A DNA stretch of 64,000 bases from Flavobacteriaceae bacterium (GTDB taxonomy: Bacteria > Bacteroidota > Bacteroidia > Flavobacteriales > Flavobacteriaceae): positions 62,001 through 126,000 of the forward strand of contig QXZA01000018.1 of the NCBI GenBank assembly GCA_009886625.1, given 5' to 3'. The notes under the pieces were generated by a model. The model was not told where the DNA came from. It worked only from the letters and a program-made list of their open reading frames with translations, and did no database searches. Of this stretch, positions 58,401-64,000 are shown in pieces (position 1 is the first letter of the stretch; each line of letters opens with the position of its first letter). A program made the translations under genes and the position numbers.

Positions 58401-59883
58401 AACACTTACAGGAGCCTTATCGTTTGCTAAATTATATTCTGTTTTGGGACTGAAATCTAAGAAGAGTTCTTTTATTCCGAAGATAAAAACCAACATTCCC
58501 AAAGATTCTAGTTCTAAAAAGAAAAATACTGTATTAAAGAAAAGCTTGACCCAGCTTGTGGATATACTTACTGCAGTCAAGAGGGTACAGGCTAGCTATA
58601 ATGAGAATAATGGTTCCGTATTGCCTGGATATCTTCCCTCCGTAGGTTTTGCTGGCGGAATGCGTCCCACTTTGGGCTATACTTTTGGAAGCCAAGCGGA
58701 CATCCGTTATGAGATTGCAAGGCAGGGATGGCTTACGGGATATCCAAATTTTAATCAGCCATTTACGAGTTTACACAGCAGCAAATTCAAAGCCTCTGCA
58801 CAACTTGTTCCTTTTAAAAATTTAATCATCGATTTTAATGCTGAACGGGATTATTCTGAAAACAGATTAGAAAACTTTATAGTTGAAGATCAAGACTATC
58901 TCCCCCAAAATTCCAGTTTATTTGGAAACTTTGGAATGTCTACAATTCTTATTCAAACTGCGTTCAATCCCTCTCGAGGTTCAGTGAGTTCAAATTTTGA
59001 GAATTTTAGAGCCAACAGAGAAGTTATTGCAAGACGTTTGGTGAAGGAAACTAGTTTTGAAAACTTAGGTGTTGATAGTGAGGGGTATCCTTTAGGGTTT
59101 GGTAAAAATCAACAATCAGTATTGATTCATTCCTTTCTTGCAGCCTATTCAGGAGCAAATCCAGAAAGCGTTTCTTTAAATCCTGTTAGAAACAATCCTT
59201 TACCTAATTGGAATTTAAAATTTACAGGTCTGTCTGAAATAAAGTCCTTATCCAAACTATTTAATAGGCTTTCCATTAATCATGCGTATCGAGCAAGTTA
59301 TACATTGACAAACTTTCAAAATAATTTTGATTTTAATCCCACTATTCCTAATCAAACCGATAAACTAGGAAATAGTATTCCAGAGAAACTGTATTCTAAT
59401 GTCAACTTGGTAGAGCAATTTAATCCCCTGGTTCGAATTGATATGGAAATGAACAATTCGTTTAAGTTTTTAGCTGAAATAAGAAAAGAACGAGCTATTT
59501 CATTGAGTCTTGACAACAATCTTATCACGGAATCTACTGGTGATGAATTTGTATTGGGGATGGGGTATCGAGTTAAAGATTTACGTTTTCGAACCAGTTT
59601 TGGTGGACGTAGAGTTATTTTAAAAGGGGATTTAAATATAAAAGCGGATGTTTCTTATCGTGATAATGTCACAGTTTTGAGGAACTTAGAATTTGATAAT
59701 AATCAGGTGACAGCTGGACAGCGCTTAGTAGCGATTAAAATAAATGCAGATTATGCACTAACACAAAATCTAGTTGCTCAATTTTTTTACGATCATAATT
59801 TTTCAGAATTCGCTATCTCAACTGCCTTTCCACAAACCAGTATTCGATCAGGTTTTACGATTCGTTATAACTTTGGAAATTAA
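52432..59883 (+). CDS. sprA: SprA, outer-membrane translocon of the type IX secretion system
   Basis: 2483 residues. SprA forms the giant 36-strand barrel through which T9SS cargo crosses the outer membrane; it is needed for gliding and secretion in Flavobacterium. The signal peptide ends near VISAQQQ (about 33). Three features identify it: size, an extremely strand-rich sequence, and conserved segments such as DYTVNYEIGRVKILDEG and LRFRTSFGGRRVILKGDLNI near the end. A segment at about 230-285 is coiled-coil-like (INDVQGKVNAINDKIDNVKS). No ATG is usable; a TTG at 52432 gives a proper signal peptide seven bases after ruvA. It ends in an aromatic strand (RYNFGN). Confidence 0.95.
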   Translation: MIESKRYVVYKSPKALILILFWIISSFGVISAQQQADIGGIALPNPSSFSSQYTYNSESARYIFSQEIGGYPIGIPLVLTVKEFEALVLKEQMQNYFKDKVQALSGRGSDLEDTQKNLLPELYVNNKFFQSIFGSNAIDISPQGSIGIDLGYRYQRNDNPITSPVNRRSPGFDFDQRISLSLLGKIGERLQITANYDTESTFDFQNLIKIQFNPPQLSELKDVIPGKIGSRINDVQGKVNAINDKIDNVKSTVQDVQNKIGEAKNTLNQARQKIDQLKNNINQLPNSTEQVGNRVSEYLKGKVTEDAILQNIDIGNISLPLNSNLIQGAQSLFGVRADLKFGNTTISGIFSEQRSQSQNITSQGGGKLEDFSLFALDYEEDRHYFLSQYFRDNYDAFLDTYPYINSPVQITRIEVWVTNRGYQTNNVRNIIALQDLGEANPENTQLDERTPNFFNTSNLESPPSNDVNRLDPDEIGFGGILTEAIRDIATVKNGFGSTKTTEGYDYAVLESARKLKPQEYTFHPQLGYISLNQRLSNDEILGVAFQFTFLGKVYQVGEFANGDIPGTSLIQSNTPQQPQQAPVVQTNNLVVKMLKSSLTDVRQPVWDLMMKNIYNTGAFQLSEEDFKLSILYTDPSPINYMTPVDPSIWPEKLEQEVLLNTMDLDRLNAYQDLVPQGDGFFDFIPGITIDPRYGRIIFPKAEPFGEFLFELLDNPESAKEDYDLPSTFNKNQKKYVFNELYSSTKAAALEFTEKNKFQLKGRYKSEGGDGINIGAFNVPRGSVRVTAGGRTLQEGLDYTVNYEIGRVKILDEGLKASNIPIDISVENNSFFNQQNKRFSGVNINHRITDKINVGGTLINLSENPLTQKANYGTEPVNNTMTGFNTNFSTEIPLLTRLVNKLPTIKTNVPSQISFRGEVASLAAKDPRNTQLNGETNVYIDDFEGAQTNIDIKGYTAWNLSSVPVNDVSGATKEGMESGYGRSKLAWYSIDQIFYFRPPNGINNDDISLNETRRIFINELFPEQDIVQGTPSTLPTFDLAYYPNEKGPYNNAPIEQFDSDSKKNWGGVMRSLNATNFEQSNVEFIEFWLLDTFTDNEAPSDDIGELVFHLGNISEDILRDGRKQFENGLPSTTEATPAYETEWGKVPANQSLVYAFNSFAEDRALQDVGLDGLADQDEGAIFTNGPANDPAGDNYQYFLQAEGGILNRYKNYNGLENNTPIDFSDTDRGNTTEPDTEDINRDQSMNTIDSYFEYRVPIAKNMQVGNHPFVTDVRENIKVNAPNGDEFEARWIQFKVPIQKDYYENTSFNPYFKSVNAINDLRSIRFMRMVLSGFEEKVVFRFGSLDLVRGDWRQYNKALNKEVLVNENTTVDISTVNILENENRIPINYVLPPEIRREQVNNNNTIIRQNEQSLAFRVCDLQPSDSRGIYKNLNLDMRQYSKLRMFLHAESLPGNEPLPGEGAEDEFDKRLVAFIRLGTDYQDNYYQIEIPLKPTEYSSESINRLSAEEVWNPDSNSLEVPVDLLAKLKARALQQLGLGEVLYFDEELNPIQEFTPISTLPGEKKYKFSIRGNPSLGDIRTLMIGLKNPSTTLGESLCGEVWFNELRISGIDSQGGWAAIGALDANLADFASFSATGRYSTIGFGSIDQTPNQRAREDLLQYDMVSNINLGQLTPSSWGLQIPLSFASGETLITPEYDPFYLDLKLDDRINTAERKSQRDSILNQAIDYTSRKSISLIGVRKNSSGASKTRFYSPENFDFSYAYNELEHRDYEIETQQEFNLLLGANYGHSFSSKPIEPFRKVTFFNRKKYWQWLQKLNFNLLPSSLEGAANVNRILNNQKFRQVYLEGVDASQQRSLPNLQQRNFLFDYNYAFTHNLSRSLRINFNANTSSIIRQLDNIDTGIANPFLPSKQALWQGLLNTGEPNNHLQTLAVNYKLPFKYIPFLSFIDATYNYTGNFNWIRGSEALAQVKSEEGIPLGIVNTIQNNNTKTLTGALSFAKLYSVLGLKSKKSSFIPKIKTNIPKDSSSKKKNTVLKKSLTQLVDILTAVKRVQASYNENNGSVLPGYLPSVGFAGGMRPTLGYTFGSQADIRYEIARQGWLTGYPNFNQPFTSLHSSKFKASAQLVPFKNLIIDFNAERDYSENRLENFIVEDQDYLPQNSSLFGNFGMSTILIQTAFNPSRGSVSSNFENFRANREVIARRLVKETSFENLGVDSEGYPLGFGKNQQSVLIHSFLAAYSGANPESVSLNPVRNNPLPNWNLKFTGLSEIKSLSKLFNRLSINHAYRASYTLTNFQNNFDFNPTIPNQTDKLGNSIPEKLYSNVNLVEQFNPLVRIDMEMNNSFKFLAEIRKERAISLSLDNNLITESTGDEFVLGMGYRVKDLRFRTSFGGRRVILKGDLNIKADVSYRDNVTVLRNLEFDNNQVTAGQRLVAIKINADYALTQNLVAQFFYDHNFSEFAISTAFPQTSIRSGFTIRYNFGN

Positions 59884-59910
59884 AAGTAATTTTTCATAAA
59901 AGAAATCTTT

Positions 59911-59918
59911 TACATTTG
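59911..59918 (+). promoter_or_regulatory. -7 promoter element of gcvH (TACATTTG)
   Basis: An exact TAnnTTTG match 23 bases before the gcvH ATG, in the 58-base gap after sprA. It allows gcvH-vanZ to be transcribed independently of sprA. Confidence 0.45.
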
Positions 59919-59941
59919 TCTTAATATAAATTTAATAAAAG

Positions 59942-60322
59942 ATGAATGTACCTGCAGAGTTAAAATACACCAAAGATCATGAGTGGATCAAAATTGAGGG
60001 CGATATAGCAACCGTTGGAATTACTGATTTTGCTCAAGGAGAGTTGGGTGATATTGTATATGTGGAAGTTGAAACCCTAGATGAGACATTAGAAGCAGAT
60101 GCCGTATTTGGTACTGTAGAGGCTGTCAAAACAGTTTCAGATTTATTTATGCCAATTGCTGGAGAAGTTATTGCTTTCAACGAAACACTAGAGGATACCC
60201 CAGAGACGGTAAATGAAGATCCTTACGGAGCAGGTTGGATGATTAAAGTAAAATTAAGTGACACAAGCGTTATCGAAAATTTATTAGATGCGACAGCTTA
60301 TACATCGATGGTTACAGGTTGA
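59942..60322 (+). CDS. gcvH: Glycine cleavage system H protein
   Basis: 126 residues. The lipoyl-carrier protein of the glycine cleavage complex. The lipoylation site is Lys63 in [16 protein letters not shown], and the conserved [12 protein letters not shown] and [17 protein letters not shown] blocks are intact. Length is typical. The P, T and L partners are not in the window, normal for flavobacteria, where gcvH sits with sprA and vanZ. The last 35 bases overlap the start of vanZ in another frame. Confidence 0.97.
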   Translation: MNVPAELKYTKDHEWIKIEGDIATVGITDFAQGELGDIVYVEVETLDETLEADAVFGTVEAVKTVSDLFMPIAGEVIAFNETLEDTPETVNEDPYGAGWMIKVKLSDTSVIENLLDATAYTSMVTG

Positions 60323-60680
60323 TCTTTTTTTTAAGATAGTTGCGATTTTAGCGACTCTTGAGGTAATATATCTAAGTCTTAAACCACCTGGTCCAGTCAC
60401 GGAGTATTGGACCTTTCTTTATTTTAGACAAGACATCGTTTTACATTTTGTCTGCTATTTTTCTCTGACAGCAATTTACTTTGCTACTTTCTTTACTCAC
60501 AGCCAGGTATTGAAAAAAGCTTTTTTAATATCCCTTTTTGTAGGTTTTATTTTGGAGTGCTTTCAACTTATACCTTATTTTGAGAGAACTTTTGATCTTA
60601 CTGATTTAATTGCAAATCTTATGGGGTCAAGTCTTGGAATTTTAATTATTCGTTTTTTCTTTTCTGATTCTGTAAAGTAA
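60288..60680 (+). CDS. VanZ-family small membrane protein
   Basis: 130 residues with four hydrophobic spans. The VanZ pattern is seen in [28 protein letters not shown] (charged residues within the first helices) and [31 protein letters not shown]. Proteins of this family are linked to the cell envelope; the original VanZ confers low teicoplanin resistance, but a resistance role here is not implied. Only one plausible start (ATG 60288) precedes the first span, giving a 35-base overlap with gcvH and likely translational coupling. Confidence 0.82.
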   Translation: MRQLIHRWLQVDLFFKIVAILATLEVIYLSLKPPGPVTEYWTFLYFRQDIVLHFVCYFSLTAIYFATFFTHSQVLKKAFLISLFVGFILECFQLIPYFERTFDLTDLIANLMGSSLGILIIRFFFSDSVK

Positions 60681-60684
60681 TAGC

Positions 60685-60713
60685 TTGTTTTTATTCTATT
60701 TTTTTTTAATTTG
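60685..60713 (+). promoter_or_regulatory. Putative tonB promoter (TTG-N19-TAATTTG)
   Basis: TTG 60685-60687 and TAATTTG 60707-60713, the latter one base shorter than the TAnnTTTG consensus, lie in the 55-base gap after vanZ. The distance to the tonB ATG (60736) fits a short leader. Confidence 0.35.
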
Positions 60714-60735
60714 GCTATCTAAATAAAGGTTTATT

Positions 60736-61443
60736 ATGCAACCCAAAAAAAATGACAAAGCCGATTTAAGTAAAAACAGTAGTCTTTACTTCGTAATTGG
60801 ACTTGCTCTGATCTTACTTATCTCATGGCAAGCAATTGAATGGAAAACCTATGACAAAGATCTTTATGGCTATGAAGCTCTAGATGTTGATGAAGAAGAT
60901 GATGAGGAAATTCCAATTACAGAACAAATCAAAACGCCACCACCACCACCTCCACCACCACCACCAGCTCCTGAAGTTATTGAAGTGGTAGAAGATGAAG
61001 AGGAAGTTGAAGAAACAGTGATTGAATCCACTGAAACAAATGAAGAGGAAATCGTTGAAATCGTTGAGGTCGAAGAAGAATTTGAAGATGTTGATGTTCC
61101 CTTTGCAGTAATTGAGGATGTACCTATTTTTCCAGGTTGTGAAAAAGTGAAAAAATCCCAACGAAGAGATTGTTTTCAAGAGAAAATGAATAAACACATT
61201 CGTAAGAATTTTAGATATCCTGAAATAGCACAAGAAATGGGAATCCAAGGGCGAGTGTATGTAAACTTTATTATCGCAAAAGATGGTCAGATTACCAATA
61301 TAAGAATGCGAGGACCAGATAAGAATCTAGAAAAAGAAGCAAAGCGAATTATTTCTAAACTACCGAGTATGACTCCTGGTAAGCAAAGAGGTAGACCTGT
61401 TCGAGTTCCTTTTAGTATTCCAATTACTTTTAGACTGCAGTAG
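60736..61443 (+). CDS. tonB: Energy transducer TonB
   Basis: 235 residues. An N-terminal cytoplasmic tail (MQPKKNDKADLSKNS) precedes one membrane span (about 16-36). A periplasmic linker has a proline run (ten Pro, coded by CCA/CCT repeats) followed by a Glu/Val-rich stretch (EVVEDEEEVEETVIE). The TonB C-terminal domain (about 150-235) contains FRYPEIAQEMGIQGRVYVNF and IISKLPSMTPGKQRGRPV. It couples the proton motive force to outer-membrane receptors such as the TonB receptor and SusC in this window. ExbB/ExbD are not here. A strong terminator follows, then a deleted second copy. Confidence 0.95.
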   Translation: MQPKKNDKADLSKNSSLYFVIGLALILLISWQAIEWKTYDKDLYGYEALDVDEEDDEEIPITEQIKTPPPPPPPPPPAPEVIEVVEDEEEVEETVIESTETNEEEIVEIVEVEEEFEDVDVPFAVIEDVPIFPGCEKVKKSQRRDCFQEKMNKHIRKNFRYPEIAQEMGIQGRVYVNFIIAKDGQITNIRMRGPDKNLEKEAKRIISKLPSMTPGKQRGRPVRVPFSIPITFRLQ

Positions 61444-61466
61444 AGTTTCTTTTTTATTTAAATTTT

Positions 61467-61496
61467 AAAAACCCAGCTTTTTGCTGGGTTTTTTGT
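61467..61496 (+). terminator. Intrinsic terminator after tonB
   Basis: AAAACCCAGC and GCTGGGTTTT form a stem around loop TTTTT, followed by a T-run. It lies 24 bases after the tonB stop. Confidence 0.9.
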
Positions 61497-61554
61497 TTCC
61501 AAAAGTTGATAATTATTTATGATTATTGATTTATATTGACAAAACCCCCAAATC

Positions 61555-61804
61555 ATGGAAACAAAGAAAAACCCATAAATTGCGAATTCAGGGAAGAGTT
61601 TATGTAAGTTTTGTCATCTCCAAAGATGGACAAATCATCAATATAAAGATGCGAGGACCAGATAAGAATCTAGAAAAAGAAGAGAAGCGTATTATTTCTA
61701 AATTGCCTAAAATGATTCCAGGGAAACAAATAGGGCAACTAGTTCGAGTCCCCTTCAGCATTCCCACAGTGTTTATATTGCAACAAAATTTACAATTTGT
61801 TTAA
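61555..61804 (+). pseudogene. Internally deleted tonB paralogue
   Basis: The segment begins with ATG coding METKKNP, the kind of N-terminus TonB has here (MQPKKND), and then meets TAA. Directly after, in another frame, is a TonB C-terminal domain (IQGRVYVSFVISKDGQIINI, MRGPDKNLEKEEKRIISKLP). The membrane span, proline linker and first part of the C-domain are missing. A 34-base stretch (61649-61682) is identical to 61306-61339 in the intact tonB. A 92-codon frame from TTG 61526 could in theory express the C-domain alone, without signal or anchor. Best read as a tandem tonB duplicate reduced by internal deletion. Confidence 0.85.
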
Positions 61805-61840
61805 GTAATGAAAGATTTTACATCTAATTGAGTAATTTGA

Positions 61841-61871
61841 TTGTCCATTGCTTATTTCTCTACTATCTTTG
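61841..61871 (+). promoter_or_regulatory. Promoter of ctaB-cox3 genes (TTG-N20-TATCTTTG)
   Basis: TTG at 61841-61843 and TATCTTTG at 61864-61871, 20 bases apart, match the Bacteroidota consensus in both elements. The start codon of ctaB is 21 bases after the -7 box. Confidence 0.7.
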
Positions 61872-61892
61872 CAGCCTGAATGATGCAGATAG

Positions 61893-62795
61893 ATGCGCCA
61901 AAATGAAATCTTTACTACAGCCAATGGTCAGCTAACCTTAAGTGATTTTTCTCAACTCACTAAGTTTAGATTGTCGATTACGGTTGTTATCTCCTCTATA
62001 GCTGGTTATTTTTTAGCTGTCGAAACGGTTAATTATCCAACTTTATTATTGCTTATTGTAGGGGGGTATGCAATGGTAGGTGCCTCAAATGCATTTAATC
62101 AAGTTTTTGAAAAAGATTTAGACAAGTTAATGCTGCGAACGCAAAACCGTCCGCTTCCTTCGGAACGTATGCAGCCCAACAACGCTATTTTAATAGGCAT
62201 TGTACTTACGCTTATTGGAATCAGTTCGCTTTATATGATTAATGCAAAAACAGCTTTTTTTGCAAGTTTATCCATCTTTTTATACGCCTGTGTATATACG
62301 CCATTAAAACAGAAAACACCCTTGTCTGTTTTTGTAGGTGCTTTCCCAGGAGCCATCCCTTTTATGTTGGGTTGGGTTGCTGCAACCAATGAGTTTGGAA
62401 TTGAACCAGGAATATTATTTATGATTCAGTTTTTTTGGCAATTTCCACATTTTTGGGCCATTGGGTGGTTAATGCATGATCAGTACCAGTCAGCTGGCTT
62501 TAAAATGCTGCCTTCTGGAGCAAGGGATCAATCTACAGCTTTTCAAACGGTATTTTATACTTTCTGGACCGTAGTAATTTCATTAATTCCTGCATTTCAA
62601 AATACAGGAGCGCTAGTATTGTCAATTCCTGCAGCTCTCATGGTTGGTTTGTTAGGAATGTTTTTTTTGTTTTATTCCATTCGGTTAATGTTTTTAAAAA
62701 CGGATGAAGCTGCACGATTTTTAATAAGAGCAAGTATTATATATATCACAGGAATACAGCTAGTCTATGTGATGGATAAATTTTTGATAGGATAA
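61893..62795 (+). CDS. ctaB: Protoheme IX farnesyltransferase (heme O synthase)
   Basis: 300 residues with about nine hydrophobic spans. It farnesylates heme B to heme O, the precursor of heme A for the aa3 oxidase. The prenyl-diphosphate motif NQVFEKDLDKLMLRTQNRP (about 68-86; N-x3-D-x3-D-x2-M-x-R-T-x2-R-P) is complete, and the second motif is in the HDQYQSAGFKMLP region. It is first in a unit with two subunit III genes. The cofactor made here serves coxA at 32718-34508. Confidence 0.95.
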   Translation: MRQNEIFTTANGQLTLSDFSQLTKFRLSITVVISSIAGYFLAVETVNYPTLLLLIVGGYAMVGASNAFNQVFEKDLDKLMLRTQNRPLPSERMQPNNAILIGIVLTLIGISSLYMINAKTAFFASLSIFLYACVYTPLKQKTPLSVFVGAFPGAIPFMLGWVAATNEFGIEPGILFMIQFFWQFPHFWAIGWLMHDQYQSAGFKMLPSGARDQSTAFQTVFYTFWTVVISLIPAFQNTGALVLSIPAALMVGLLGMFFLFYSIRLMFLKTDEAARFLIRASIIYITGIQLVYVMDKFLIG

Positions 62796-62807
62796 ATAAT
62801 AGATAAA

Positions 62808-63386
62808 ATGAATACAAACGATTCTTTAACGGTGAAAAATAACCGAGCAAAAAAAATGATGCTTTGGTTTGGTATGATCAGTATGAGTATGACATTCGCT
62901 GGACTGACAAGTGCATATGTGGTGAGTAGTTCAAGATCTGATTGGATTCAACAAATTGAGTTGCCATTTGCTTTTACTTTGAGTACGCTCCTAATTATTA
63001 TAAGTAGTGGTAGTTTTTATGGTGGTTTAAAAATGATTCAATCAGAAAAAATTAAAGCAGCCCAAGGGCTCTTAATTTTAACTTTAGGACTGGCAATCGG
63101 ATTTATTTATTTTCAGCTTCAAGGTTTTAGCGCAATCATTGAACTAGGATATTATTTTACTGGACCTGAGAGTTCCATTACAACATCTTATTTATATGTT
63201 TTGGTTTTGTTGCATTTACTGCATCTAACCGCAGGAATAATAATTGTTTCGAATATTTTATTTAAGACTTTTAGAGGGAAGTATCTCAATGGAAATACGA
63301 TAGGGTTTGAGCTTGCATTGACCTTTTGGCATTTTCTTGATTTACTTTGGGTATATTTATTTTTATTCGTTTCATTCTACGGTTAA
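62808..63386 (+). CDS. Cytochrome c oxidase subunit III (first copy)
   Basis: 192 residues with five membrane spans, the short form of subunit III. The last helices carry LVLLHLLHLTAGIIIV and FWHFLDLLWVYLFLFVSF, typical of the COX3 family. It starts 12 bases after ctaB. A second, different subunit III gene follows after 36 bases. Such tandem pairs are common in Flavobacteriaceae, and both are thought to join the aa3-type oxidase. Confidence 0.88.
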   Translation: MNTNDSLTVKNNRAKKMMLWFGMISMSMTFAGLTSAYVVSSSRSDWIQQIELPFAFTLSTLLIIISSGSFYGGLKMIQSEKIKAAQGLLILTLGLAIGFIYFQLQGFSAIIELGYYFTGPESSITTSYLYVLVLLHLLHLTAGIIIVSNILFKTFRGKYLNGNTIGFELALTFWHFLDLLWVYLFLFVSFYG

Positions 63387-63393
63387 AAATTAA

Positions 63394-63401
63394 TAAATTT
63401 G
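63394..63401 (+). promoter_or_regulatory. -7-like element before second cox3 (TAAATTTG)
   Basis: An exact TAnnTTTG match 21 bases upstream of the ATG at 63423, without a visible -33 TTG. It could be an internal promoter. Confidence 0.35.
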
Positions 63402-63422
63402 CAAAGAATTTAATACGATATT

Positions 63423-64000
63423 ATGGAAGTAACTGCAAAAGCATCTGTTGACGAAAGCCAAGTTTGGGGAGGAGGAAATAAACCTCTTAACGCAAGCTAT
63501 GGAAAAATGATGATGTGGTTTTTTATTGTTTCTGATGCCTTGACATTTACAGGATTCCTTGTTGCTTATGGTTTTTCTAGATTCAAAAACATTAATTCAT
63601 GGCCAATTGCTGATGAAGTATTTACCCACTTTCCTTTTTTACACGGTATAGATGCTCCAATGTATTATGTAGCTTTGATGACTTTTGTTTTGATTTTCTC
63701 TTCTGTAACCATGGTGTTAGCAGTGGATGCGGGTCACCACAATCAAAAATCCAAAGTGACCTTTTATATGCTTTTAACCATTATTGGAGGAGCAATTTTT
63801 GTTGGTTCACAAGCATGGGAATGGAAAAATTTTATCAAAGGGGAATACGGTGCTCTAGAAACTAAAGGAGGTCAAATCTTACAATTTGTAGATGCAGATA
63901 CAGGAAAACGTGCTGCTATCCAGGAATTTGCTGTAGGTATAGAATCAGATAGAACTACTCATGAATCTAGCAACGGGATTTGGTATCAGAATGAAACTGT
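63423..64000 (+). CDS. Cytochrome c oxidase subunit III (second copy), truncated by window edge
   Basis: The frame opens at ATG 63423 and is still open at the right edge, giving the first 192 codons. It begins MEVTAKASVDESQVWGGG. Membrane segments follow, including KMMMWFFIVSDALTFTGFLV, MYYVALMTFVLIFSSVTMVL and FYMLLTIIGGAIFVGSQAWEW; the last ends in the COX3-like QAWEW. After about residue 140 comes a hydrophilic stretch (ETKGGQILQFVDADTGKR) longer than in typical subunit III. The C-terminal helices lie beyond the window. Confidence 0.88.
   Translation, partial: MEVTAKASVDESQVWGGGNKPLNASYGKMMMWFFIVSDALTFTGFLVAYGFSRFKNINSWPIADEVFTHFPFLHGIDAPMYYVALMTFVLIFSSVTMVLAVDAGHHNQKSKVTFYMLLTIIGGAIFVGSQAWEWKNFIKGEYGALETKGGQILQFVDADTGKRAAIQEFAVGIESDRTTHESSNGIWYQNET

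Noticed and set aside
60943-60972. CCA/CCT repeat tract
   Set aside because: It codes the proline linker of TonB, a normal feature of the family and not an independent repeat element.
1-64000. CRISPR array, rRNA operon, prophage, toxin-antitoxin or restriction genes
   Set aside because: No regularly spaced repeats, rRNA-like sequence or recognisable proteins of these classes were seen on either strand.

Overview
The window looks like a chromosomal stretch of a marine or aquatic member of Flavobacteriaceae (Bacteroidota). The DNA is AT-rich. Promoter-like elements match the Bacteroidota TAnnTTTG -7 box, and Shine-Dalgarno sites are weak. Hallmark genes are present: alternative complex III with an aa3 oxidase, the type IX secretion translocon SprA, SusC/SusD, TonB-dependent receptors and surface lipoproteins. 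I see no rRNA, no CRISPR array, no intact insertion sequence and no phage. One tRNA (Gln, UUG) is present.

Layout. 1-3426: 3' part of an OprP/OprO-type porin followed by a PiT phosphate permease fused to a PhoU-like domain. 3504-7738 (minus): a TonB-dependent receptor and a beta-helix-like lipoprotein, probably the outer-membrane part of the same phosphate-related neighbourhood. 7908-14999: dGTPase, membrane metallophosphoesterase, a thioredoxin-fold protein without CxxC, a GT117/DUF2723 membrane protein and a single-domain asparaginase-like protein. 15101-15173: tRNA-Gln. 15469-18063 (minus): a MoxR/magnesium-chelatase-like AAA+ ATPase with a VWA partner. 18295-22792: rimP-nusA-infB, preceded by an attenuator-like hairpin. 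23330-34508: actABCDEF plus coxB and coxA, a complete quinol-to-oxygen branch. 34716-36679: ruvB and queG.

36680-49548 is the most accessory-looking region. A nonsense-containing susD fragment is followed by a LacI-type regulator and, divergently, susC, susD, a VCBS/ASPIC-UnbV surface lipoprotein, a vanadium-haloperoxidase/PAP2-like lipoprotein and an SLC45-like MFS transporter. A 16-bp palindrome in the lacI-susC gap is a likely operator. No glycoside hydrolase is encoded, so this is an uptake locus of unknown substrate. It is the best candidate here for an undescribed system.

49568-61443 returns to conserved flavobacterial synteny: maeB-ruvA-sprA-gcvH-vanZ-tonB, followed by an internally deleted second tonB. 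61893 to the right edge holds ctaB and two tandem cox3 genes, which supply the heme and subunit III needed by the oxidase encoded 27 kb away. Genes at both window edges are cut: the porin lacks its start and the second cox3 lacks its end.
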